DNA from: Firmicutes bacterium UBA1047
GTDB lineage: Bacteria; Bacillota; Clostridia; Tissierellales; Sedimentibacteraceae
Length of the DNA: 8,506 nt
NCBI GenBank assembly: GCA_002316585.1
Contig: DCDU01000164.1
Location: forward strand, 1 to 8,506
Reading direction: 5' to 3'
Position 1 is the stretch's first letter, and each line of letters starts with the position of its first letter. Positions 1 through 5,717 of this stretch are shown here, piece after piece. Both the position numbers and the translations under genes were made by a program. The notes beneath the pieces were generated by a model. It had not been told where the DNA came from. It saw only the letters and a list, made by a program, of their open reading frames with translations, and searched no databases.

Positions 1-71
1 GCTTTTTGCGGAAACTCAAATATAAAAGTTTCTTAACAAAATGAAATTCGACAAAATTTGATGGATGTATT
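1..71. other. Non-coding end of window, nothing recognised
   Basis: This is AT-rich sequence with no convincing ORF, promoter or RNA gene. It sits beyond the YibE/F stop and the REP-like cluster. Whatever lies to its left is outside the window. Confidence 0.4.
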
Positions 72-185
72 GGGACACACCTTTACCCAAGAGGAACGGG
101 GACACACCTTTACTATAGGGAGAGTCTCTGCGGGTAAAAGGAATGTCCCCAAGCATTAGTCTCTGCGGATAAAAGGAATGTCCCC
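72..185. repeat. REP-like cluster of nested inverted motifs
   Basis: Four copies of a related motif occur here. GGGACACACCTTTAC occurs twice on the plus strand, at 72-86 and 99-113. A close relative, GGGGACATTCCTTTTAC, occurs twice on the minus strand, within 133-150 and 168-185. The arms face each other, so 98-113 can pair imperfectly with 133-150 and 72-86 with 168-185, giving a nested palindrome downstream of the YibE/F stop. Motifs opening with GGGGACA are, from memory, common extragenic repeats in Clostridia and are often mobilised by IS200-like REP-associated transposases; that link is inference. The hairpin could protect or end the YibE/F mRNA, but no T run follows it on the minus strand. 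Confidence 0.65.
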
Positions 186-192
186 AAGCATT
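123..192. repeat. Two tandem copies of a 35-bp unit
   Basis: Positions 123-157 and 158-192 are directly adjacent copies of one 35-base unit beginning AGTCTCTGCGG and ending CCCCAAGCATT. They differ at one base (GGGTAAAAG versus GGATAAAAG). Each unit carries one minus-strand REP-like arm. The near identity suggests a recent duplication of half of the element. The array ends 4 bases before the YibE/F stop codon. Confidence 0.85.
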
Positions 193-196
193 AGAT

Positions 197-1381
197 TTAA
201 TCATTCAACTGCTTAAATACCTTGTCATTATCACTTTTTTTCTGATTATAAACATAGGCTGCAAATAGGGATGTAATAGGAATTGCAAATAATATGCCCA
301 TGCTGCCGATTATTGCCTGAATGATTTCGAAAACAATCATTTCAAGATTAAACAATAAAAGAACATCCTTGTAGTTGACCATCAAAAGGAGCACTACGGA
401 TAAGGAGCTTCCTATGTAGGCTAAAATCAGCGTGTTAGTCATGGTTCCTATGGCATCCTGTCCAATATTAAAACCGGATTTAAGCATTGACTTAAAATTT
501 CTTTCACACATATTTTCAGCTAATTCATTCATAGCTGATGCAATTGACATGGACACATCCATTACAGCTCCAAGGGAACCGATTACAATTCCCGACCATA
601 GGATTGCCTTTAAATCAATCGGCGTTTCGGTGTTTAACAGCAGCAGGAACATGGAATCATCGTCTATCAAACCTGTCAAATGCATGATGTTGCTGACAAT
701 TAAAGCTAAAAGTCCCGCAATAATCAATCCGCCTAAATTGCCTACAATTGCACACAGTGTTTTTTTATTGGCTCCGTTAATTATCAACAAGCTCATAAAA
801 ATAATATAAATGCTCACAATAATTGAAGACAAATAAATATTATTGCCTTTCAATATTGACGGAACAAATACCATGAACACCGCAAGACATGTGAAAATCA
901 AGGAGACAATGGTATTGATTCCCTTTTTACCTCCAAAAATCACTATAAGGGCAAAAAAACCAAGCAGCAGTCCCCATAGAACAGAGCTTCTGTCATATTC
1001 CATAAATGTCCACTCTTCACCCTCGCCGGTTCTCGAAATAAGGGAAGATATTATAATTTTATCGCCTTCCTGTATGACCTTTGGAGTAACAGCCACTATT
1101 TCATCAATATACTGATAGGCTTCAACTACACTTCCTTTCAACTCATCGTTTTTTATCTCGGCTTTAAACTTAATGGTAGTTGTAGAAAAGCTTTCATAGC
1201 CGTAATCTGTTTCATCCTGTATTGTTTCTTCAACAGAAACAACATGTGCTTTATATGATTTATTGAATGATTGCTCATTGAATTCAGGCTTATTGACACT
1301 GTATCCCAATGCAATAAATAATATGGAAAATACTATTGTAAATATGTAAATAATAATATTCTTATTTGTTCTAAACTGCAT
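197..1381 (-). CDS. YibE/F family multi-pass membrane protein
   Basis: This 394-residue integral membrane protein belongs to the YibE/F-like family, whose molecular function is poorly defined. An N-terminal membrane segment lies at about residues 9-28. An extracytoplasmic domain follows at about 30-130, which is usual for the family. About seven more hydrophobic helices run from 133 to 378. The family signatures are visible: GAVMDVSMSIASA (271-283) and GTMTNTLILAYIG (312-324). The start chosen is the ATG at 1381, because AAAGGAG (1387-1393) sits 5 bases upstream; an ORF extension to 1444 would overlap the promoter and lacks a ribosome site. It is a single-gene unit with its own promoter. The 600-base gap to the NhaC gene and the intervening terminator argue against a role in the catabolic operon. 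Length matches family members. Family assignment is confident; function is not. Confidence 0.9.
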   Translation of the reverse strand: MQFRTNKNIIIYIFTIVFSILFIALGYSVNKPEFNEQSFNKSYKAHVVSVEETIQDETDYGYESFSTTTIKFKAEIKNDELKGSVVEAYQYIDEIVAVTPKVIQEGDKIIISSLISRTGEGEEWTFMEYDRSSVLWGLLLGFFALIVIFGGKKGINTIVSLIFTCLAVFMVFVPSILKGNNIYLSSIIVSIYIIFMSLLIINGANKKTLCAIVGNLGGLIIAGLLALIVSNIMHLTGLIDDDSMFLLLLNTETPIDLKAILWSGIVIGSLGAVMDVSMSIASAMNELAENMCERNFKSMLKSGFNIGQDAIGTMTNTLILAYIGSSLSVVLLLMVNYKDVLLLFNLEMIVFEIIQAIIGSMGILFAIPITSLFAAYVYNQKKSDNDKVFKQLND

Positions 1382-1416
1382 GGCTTCTCCTTTAAACTTC
1401 TGAACTTCTTTACAGT

Positions 1417-1444
1417 AGTATATCATAAAATGGACAGTTATCAA
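1417..1444 (-). promoter_or_regulatory. Sigma-A-type promoter for YibE/F gene
   Basis: On the minus strand, a TTGATA -35 box (1439-1444) and a TATACT -10 box (1417-1422) are separated by 16 bases. A TGA extended -10 sits directly before the -10 box. The predicted start near 1410 gives a leader of about 29 bases that contains the AAAGGAG ribosome site. Confidence 0.7.
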
Positions 1445-1503
1445 TAAAAAATATTATTCACTCTTTATCGGTGGATAAGGGGCATATTGCAAAAATATAA
1501 ATA

Positions 1504-1539
1504 GCACCCGTTCTTCTTTTCAATTCAAAAACCGGGTGC
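1504..1539. terminator. Hairpin, possible weak terminator
   Basis: A 7-bp perfect stem (GCACCCG at 1504-1510, CGGGTGC at 1533-1539) has a 22-base loop in which TTTT and AAAA can extend pairing. On the minus strand it is followed by a T-rich but interrupted stretch (TATTTATATTTTT). It could be a leftover terminator of the decayed sequence upstream, or an element end. It is much weaker than the two operon terminators. Confidence 0.35.
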
Positions 1540-1596
1540 AATTTATTTGAGTTGTCTTTTTCAAATCCTGTTGGAATCACCTCATTTGTCAGCCAT

Positions 1597-1710
1597 CTAT
1601 ATAATCAACCTTCCCAATCTTACATCTGCTTTCATTTTCCAATAATCTTTTACTGCATTTTGAGATATTCCTATAGAATTCTCTTCAATTAATTTGACTG
1701 CAGCGACCTT
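1597..1710 (-). pseudogene. Possible transposase OrfA-like remnant
   Basis: Between in-frame stops, a 37-codon minus-strand stretch reads KVAAVKLIEENSIGISQNAV and continues with DYWKMKADVRLGRLII before TAG. The first part resembles the first helix of IS3-type OrfA or related HTH transposase N-termini (an xxAVKLIEE...ISxxA pattern). An ATG-AGT-AAT-TTG sits just upstream but is out of frame by one base. There is no intact start, no ribosome site and no partner ORF, so this would be a broken fragment. The resemblance is by eye over a short stretch and could be chance. Confidence 0.25.
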
Positions 1711-1931
1711 ACAAATTACTCATAGATTTAACTGTAAGATTAAGTAATGTGGTTGTTATAAATAATATACCCATATTAAAAATGTTTAAACAGCTAATTC
1801 AGCTTCAATATATATTATGCCATACATTGAATTATGTTAATTAATAGGGCGGTAAATTCTCTTTTGCTCTCCCGTGGAAATCTATTAATTCCACAATCAG
1901 CACTATTGTTTTAATTATGAGTGAATGTTTT

Positions 1932-1974
1932 CAAAAAGATATGGAAGCCGTTGATTTATTAACGGCTTCCATAT
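1932..1974 (-). terminator. Rho-independent terminator of racemase-DUF917-NhaC operon
   Basis: A perfect 14-bp stem (ATATGGAAGCCGTT at 1939-1952 pairs with 1961-1974) encloses an 8-base loop. On the minus strand it is followed by C and five Ts. It begins 13 bases after the NhaC stop codon. The plus-strand side also has a T-rich flank (1975-1984), so it may work in both directions. Confidence 0.92.
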
Positions 1975-1987
1975 TAATTTTTTTATG

Positions 1988-3478
1988 CTAATCAACCACT
2001 TTCGGGGCTTTGCTGAAAAAACCTTTTTCTATCTTATTTCCTTCTTTATCTCTGAATATCAAGGCCTTTCCGGCTGAGGCAAATAAGATTGAAATGATAG
2101 GGTTTAACCACGCTAAAATTGTAAAGGGCAAATATTCTAAAGTTGGAACACCCAATATTGCCGTGAAATATGCTCCGCTTGTTGCCCATGGCACTATTGC
2201 TACAAATAATGTGCCTCCTTCTTCAGTACATCGCGACAAAATACTCCTGTCAAGCCCTATCCTGTCAAATGCTCCGACAAATAATGTTCCGGTTAGTAAA
2301 ATTGCAGAGTATGAATCTCCCGTTACCATTGTAATAAACATTGCTGTAACAATTGCGGCTGTTATCATTGGTGCAGGTTTATCAATGTTTTTTGTAATCA
2401 CTTTCACTATTGCATTTAAGTATCCTGCTCCTTGCAGAATTCCTGCCAAGCTAATTACTATAATTGCCAATGATGCTGTCCACATCATGCTTTGAAGTCC
2501 TCCGCGATTCAGGATTGGCATGAGAAGATCATTTACTCCTTCAATTGAAAAACCATAGTTTAGATGTGTAAATATTCCTGCTAAGGTTGTTCCTTGAAAA
2601 ATCATTGAAATAATACTGCCTGCCACGACACCGCTATACATTGCAATCAGAGGATGAACCTTTTTAACACTCAATACCATGGTTATTAAGACCGGTAAAA
2701 AAGTTATTATGTTTAGATTAAAGTTATTACTTAAGTCATTTATAATCTGATTTATTGTTTCCATATTAGCCGAAGTGCTTCTTAGTTTTATGCCCATGAA
2801 AATAAAGAATAATAATGTAATGATATATGTCGGTGCTGTAGTTTTAACCATGGCATGTATGTGACTATATAAATCGGTACCTGCGCCGATAGGAGCTAAA
2901 TTGGTGCTGTCTGAAATAGGCGACATTTTATCCCCGAATAAAGCTCCGCTTACAACCATTCCGGCAGTTATTGGTGCCGGAATTCCTAAGCTGGCACCGA
3001 TTCCCATAAATACAATACCCAATGTGCTTGCTGTTCCCCAGGATGTACCTACAGCAAGCGACATTATACTGCAAAGAATCAATCCTGCAGGCAGAAAAAT
3101 TGCAGGAGTTATAAATTTTAAGCCGTAATAGATTAGTGCCGGAATCGTTCCTGCCGATATCCACGAGCCAACAACGGCACCTACTGAAATTAAAATAAGC
3201 ATAGCCGGCATCGTTCTCCATATATTATAAATCATCATCTTTTCCAAAGAGGCAAATTTATGTCCTTTTATCATTGATAACGCTACTACTACAAACAATC
3301 CCGAAAGAGCCGTTATTACAGTATCTATTTTCAGTATTATCAGACCGATACATACAATCACTAAAAAACTTAAGCATACGAGCAGCGAATAGCCAAAGGA
3401 AGGCTTTTTTCCATCATATTGCGGTTCAATAACTTCATTTATTGTTTCATTATCTGTACTTTTACCTTTCTCTTTCAT
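1988..3478 (-). CDS. NhaC-family antiporter/transporter
   Basis: This 496-residue polytopic membrane protein belongs to the NhaC family of the ion transporter superfamily. Family members exchange Na+ and H+, and some relatives (MleN-type) move organic acids together with the ions. About 11-12 hydrophobic segments run from residue 29 to 475 after a charged cytoplasmic N-terminus. Diagnostic motifs are GTSWGTASTLG (144-154), FGDKMSPISDSTNLAP (181-196), TGDSYSAIL (386-394) and EEGGTLFVAIVPW (419-431). The start at 3478 is supported by AGGGAG 6 bases upstream. It is the last gene of the sigma-54 operon, 41 bases after DUF917 and just before a strong terminator. That position suggests import of the pathway substrate or export of a product, rather than general pH homeostasis. 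This is inference; plain Na+/H+ exchange remains possible. Confidence 0.88.
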   Translation of the reverse strand: MKEKGKSTDNETINEVIEPQYDGKKPSFGYSLLVCLSFLVIVCIGLIILKIDTVITALSGLFVVVALSMIKGHKFASLEKMMIYNIWRTMPAMLILISVGAVVGSWISAGTIPALIYYGLKFITPAIFLPAGLILCSIMSLAVGTSWGTASTLGIVFMGIGASLGIPAPITAGMVVSGALFGDKMSPISDSTNLAPIGAGTDLYSHIHAMVKTTAPTYIITLLFFIFMGIKLRSTSANMETINQIINDLSNNFNLNIITFLPVLITMVLSVKKVHPLIAMYSGVVAGSIISMIFQGTTLAGIFTHLNYGFSIEGVNDLLMPILNRGGLQSMMWTASLAIIVISLAGILQGAGYLNAIVKVITKNIDKPAPMITAAIVTAMFITMVTGDSYSAILLTGTLFVGAFDRIGLDRSILSRCTEEGGTLFVAIVPWATSGAYFTAILGVPTLEYLPFTILAWLNPIISILFASAGKALIFRDKEGNKIEKGFFSKAPKVVD

Positions 3479-3519
3479 TTTTTTCTCCCTTATTTGAATT
3501 AGACTTATTTACACTATCT

Positions 3520-4626
3520 TTAAATTTCTTTATATTCAATATCAAAGCCAAAATATTTCGGATTAATTTTTTTTATGATTTTTTCATCTTTTAAAACAGA
3601 ATCGCAAGGCATTGCATATACATCAATTTTAGTGCCTTCAACAATATCGTCATTTCTCAAAGGCTGCAGTGTGTTATATTCAATAGTGCAAATGGAATCA
3701 GGACTTGAAACAATGTACTCGCCGTCAATCCATACAATATGTGTTTCATTTTTAAAGTACATCTTCAGTGTTTTGCCGGCATAATCTTCTTCCCCTTCAA
3801 GGGTATGCATTCCCATATAATATCCTTCTTCGTCTTTCCATTCTTTCTTTACAACTTTACCTCTGAATATTTTTCTCATGTCCACTTCTTTAAGTAACTC
3901 TTCCAGACTGCCCGGGTCAGATTTAGCATTTTCAATTAATTCTCCCGTGCGATATGCTTTGCTGACAGAGCCTTTAACAAGTAATCTTTTCAGCTGCTTA
4001 CCTGAAATAGGAAATCCGGCAATTGCCGTAGAGCCGAATGCTACCTCACTGAGATATTTTCCGATTCTCTCAGCTATAGTAAGATTCATTGCATCTTTTA
4101 TTATACATACGTTTCCATACTTATCAAAACTTACTGCAGGGCAAAGGTTAATTTCTTCTTTTTGGATGCTTATTTGAAAAATTTCAGGTATTGCCCTGCC
4201 TGCATAGTCTCCGTCTACAATCGATTTTCCCATCATAGTTGCTACTGCCATAGGAGCCGGTAAATTTGAGCCCCCTACTTCCAACGGTACAACAATATCA
4301 ACTTTTTTATTCGTATATTTTTCCCATTCCTCAATTGCATTCATCATATTGGTAGGATATTTCTTATCAATCAGCCCCAATTTAACCATCTGTGATTTTT
4401 TTTGGTCCGTCATCGGTGCTGTAGAGCCCATCAAAAATGTGCATATAGCTATGTCATCATCTGAAATTTCTCCAACATCTCTCCATTCAATTTTTCCCTT
4501 TGCATCTAAGGCTTCTTTCAAGACACGGAGACCTTCTTCCGGAAATCCTCCGCCTCCGGTCCCTAACAGTGTGCATCCCTGTATAAATATTTTAGCTTCT
4601 TCTAAAGATTTAATTGATCCTTTCAT
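3520..4626 (-). CDS. DUF917 family protein (S-methylthiohydantoin desulfurase-like)
   Basis: This 368-residue soluble protein spans a full DUF917 family member. Visible family features are the N-terminal glycine loop GCTLLGTGGGG (17-27), a PLEVGGSN segment (114-121), VDGDYAGRAIPE (137-148), and the C-terminal PDSICTIE segment (309-316). From memory, the family has been renamed after an S-methylthiohydantoin desulfurase, and members often sit beside hydantoinase/oxoprolinase-type enzymes. A role in processing a hydantoin-like or thiohydantoin-like ring is therefore plausible but not shown by sequence. The ATG at 4626 has AAGGGAG 8 bases upstream. It lies 16 bases after the racemase stop and is clearly co-transcribed. 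The racemase next door strengthens the hydantoin-type interpretation. The exact substrate is unknown. Confidence 0.85.
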   Translation of the reverse strand: MKGSIKSLEEAKIFIQGCTLLGTGGGGFPEEGLRVLKEALDAKGKIEWRDVGEISDDDIAICTFLMGSTAPMTDQKKSQMVKLGLIDKKYPTNMMNAIEEWEKYTNKKVDIVVPLEVGGSNLPAPMAVATMMGKSIVDGDYAGRAIPEIFQISIQKEEINLCPAVSFDKYGNVCIIKDAMNLTIAERIGKYLSEVAFGSTAIAGFPISGKQLKRLLVKGSVSKAYRTGELIENAKSDPGSLEELLKEVDMRKIFRGKVVKKEWKDEEGYYMGMHTLEGEEDYAGKTLKMYFKNETHIVWIDGEYIVSSPDSICTIEYNTLQPLRNDDIVEGTKIDVYAMPCDSVLKDEKIIKKINPKYFGFDIEYKEI

Positions 4627-4642
4627 TATTTATGCTCCCTTT

Positions 4643-5371
4643 CTATTTTGTTAATTTAATCACCTTGTCTATAGGCTTCATATATGATATATTGCTGTTC
4701 TTTACATTGCATGCTACTAAGGCTTCAATCATTTTTAGTGATGCCGCAGCCGGGTCGATTACAGGAACTATATATCCTTTTTCTGATAATTTGCTGCTGA
4801 TCTTTTCTGCAAAACCGGCAAATCCTGTACAACCGAGAACAATTACATCAGCTCCGTCTTCAACAACACATTTTATAGATTCCCGAAACAATTTCTCAAG
4901 TATCTCGTCAGAGCCGTCTCCTATTCCCGTAACCGGTATGTTGGCATTTCTGATTGAAACAAGCTTACCGGAGATACTGTATTCCATATTTTGTTTTCTA
5001 AGCATCGGAACAATATTGGGAAGAATTGTCACTATGGATATTTTTCGCCCAATGGCAGAGGCAAGTGACATGGCTGCTTCGCCCGAGCCCAGTACAGGTA
5101 TCCGTACTGCTTCACGGCATGCATCAACACCGGGATTAGCAAAACAATAGCTTATAATGCCGTCGAAGCCTTCTTGCTCCCCTTTTATTGCTTCCTTTAC
5201 CACAAATGGGGCACTATATACCAAATCATATTCATTTTCAATTGATTCGGGTCCATATTCCAAATGACGCGCTATCACTTGAACTTCCGGAAATGCAAAT
5301 TCTTTAATTATATTTTCTTCTAAATAATCTGCACGACTCGTAATAATCGGTCTAATAAATAAAATTTTCAT
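4643..5371 (-). CDS. Asp/Glu/hydantoin racemase superfamily protein
   Basis: This 242-residue cytoplasmic enzyme belongs to the cofactor-independent two-cysteine racemase superfamily and is closest by eye to hydantoin racemase. Both catalytic cysteines are present: Cys76 in SYCFANPGVDA and Cys181 in VLGCTGF. These are the positions I recall for characterised hydantoin racemases, which invert 5-substituted hydantoins by deprotonation and reprotonation. The length fits that family (about 240). The start chosen is the ATG at 5371, with AAGGAG 5 bases upstream. The alternative ATG at 5401 has no ribosome site and coincides with the predicted sigma-54 transcription start. It is the first gene of the operon. 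An aspartate/glutamate or maleate-isomerase-type activity cannot be excluded. Confidence 0.85.
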   Translation of the reverse strand: MKILFIRPIITSRADYLEENIIKEFAFPEVQVIARHLEYGPESIENEYDLVYSAPFVVKEAIKGEQEGFDGIISYCFANPGVDACREAVRIPVLGSGEAAMSLASAIGRKISIVTILPNIVPMLRKQNMEYSISGKLVSIRNANIPVTGIGDGSDEILEKLFRESIKCVVEDGADVIVLGCTGFAGFAEKISSKLSEKGYIVPVIDPAAASLKMIEALVACNVKNSNISYMKPIDKVIKLTK

Positions 5372-5376
5372 ATTTT

Positions 5377-5382
5377 CTCCTT
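5377..5382 (-). promoter_or_regulatory. Ribosome binding site fixing the racemase start
   Basis: AAGGAG lies 5 bases upstream of the ATG at 5371. It selects that codon over the in-frame ATG 30 bases further upstream at 5401. Confidence 0.85.
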
Positions 5383-5410
5383 CTTCATAATTTGTCGACA
5401 CAATAGAATG

Positions 5411-5426
5411 TGCAATTATTATGCCA
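5411..5426 (-). promoter_or_regulatory. Sigma-54 (-24/-12) promoter of racemase operon
   Basis: The minus strand reads TGGCATAATAATTGCA, which matches the sigma-54 consensus TGGCAC-N5-TTGCW with exact GG-to-GC spacing and a single deviation (T for C at the sixth base). The predicted start is near 5400, giving a leader of about 29 bases with a strong AAGGAG before the racemase ATG at 5371. A sigma-54 activator gene lies directly upstream. Confidence 0.9.
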
Positions 5427-5429
5427 ATT

Positions 5430-5441
5430 ATCTTTTAAGAT
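5430..5441. repeat. 12-bp dyad just upstream of the -24 box
   Basis: ATCTTTTAAGAT is a perfect palindrome starting 4 bases upstream of the -24 element. It may be chance in AT-rich DNA, or a site for an accessory DNA-binding protein. Confidence 0.3.
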
Positions 5442-5495
5442 TCACGGGCACTTCTCCTGCCTTTGCTTATTTAACGTATTTCTTCACACTGTCTC

Positions 5496-5509
5496 CATAG
5501 CTTGCTATG
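5496..5509. repeat. Dyad CATAGCTTGCTATG between UAS and promoter
   Basis: Six-base arms (CATAGC and GCTATG) are separated by two bases, about 70 bases upstream of the -24 box. Its place between activator sites and promoter is where a DNA-bending protein or a second regulator could act. No known operator was recognised. Confidence 0.35.
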
Positions 5510-5600
5510 TTATGTACATTTCTCTCCCATTGGACACTCCTTAGGTGCATCCTTTTTAATTCGGCACTCCTTGTATCACAAATTTAATCACGAGCATATT

Positions 5601-5647
5601 AAAAAAAGGAATAAATTGTTTAATTTCCAACGATTTATTCCTTTTTT
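5601..5647 (-). terminator. Terminator of amidohydrolase-regulator transcript
   Basis: A perfect 15-bp stem (5602-5616 with 5633-5647) encloses a 16-base loop. On the minus strand it is followed by TTTTTTT, counting the T-rich end of the stem. It lies 62 bases after the regulator stop, between the activator sites and the sigma-54 promoter. It should block read-through from the regulator into the racemase operon. The A-rich and T-rich flanks are symmetric, so it could also act on the plus strand. Confidence 0.85.
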
Positions 5648-5660
5648 AATACTTATTTTT

Positions 5661-5717
5661 TGTAAATAAAATTTACACTTTTGTAAATATTTTTTACAAT
5701 CGTAAATTTTATTTACA
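5661..5717. promoter_or_regulatory. Three phased TGTAAA-N5-TTTACA dyads, likely activator sites
   Basis: Three 17-bp inverted repeats occur in a row. Site 1 is TGTAAATAAAATTTACA (5661-5677), site 2 is TGTAAATATTTTTTACA (5682-5698), and site 3 is CGTAAATTTTATTTACA (5701-5717). Centres are 21 and 19 bp apart, about two helical turns, so the sites face one side of the helix. The half-sites equal those I recall for the E. coli TyrR box (TGTAAA-N6-TTTACA), with one base less in the spacer. The centres lie about 270-310 bp upstream of the predicted sigma-54 start. Site 3 covers the last two codons and stop of the regulator gene. The likely binder is that TyrR-like regulator. Confidence 0.82.

Larger units (their letters stand above)
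1445..1931. other. Long gap, mostly featureless and AT-rich
   Basis: This stretch between the NhaC-operon terminator and the YibE/F promoter has no intact gene on either strand. It contains the 1504-1539 hairpin, a short transposase-like remnant (1597-1710) and a small interrupted dyad at 1874-1894 (GTGGAA and TTCCAC arms). It looks like decayed sequence, perhaps left by a lost insertion element. No tRNA, rRNA or known riboswitch was recognised. Confidence 0.5.

Noticed and set aside
72..192. CRISPR array
   Set aside because: There are only two direct copies, with no spacer between them, and the other motif copies are inverted.
432..809. Plus-strand ORF of 125 codons inside the YibE/F gene
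   Set aside because: It is antisense to a gene with clear family motifs, has no ribosome site, and its translation lacks recognisable features.
1803..1822. Second sigma-54-like element (minus strand TGGCATAATATATATTGA)
   Set aside because: The -24 half resembles the real promoter, but the required GC at -12 is absent and no gene follows at a sensible distance.
2010..2495. Plus-strand ORF of 161 codons inside the NhaC gene
   Set aside because: It is a shadow of the membrane protein on the other strand. The hydrophobic look comes from the complementary codons, and it has no ribosome site or family motif.
4614..5150. Plus-strand ORF of 178 codons across the racemase gene
   Set aside because: It is antisense to an operon gene with both catalytic cysteines, overlaps the DUF917 start, and has no supporting signal.
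5372..5401. N-terminal extension of the racemase by 10 codons
   Set aside because: The upstream ATG has no ribosome site and lies at the predicted sigma-54 transcription start. The ATG at 5371 has AAGGAG at ideal spacing and begins the typical MKILFIRP strand.
5440..5600. Possible riboswitch or leader RNA upstream of the racemase gene
   Set aside because: The GGAG-rich minus-strand segments hinted at one, but the region lies upstream of the sigma-54 start, so it would not be in the mRNA, and no known riboswitch core was recognised.
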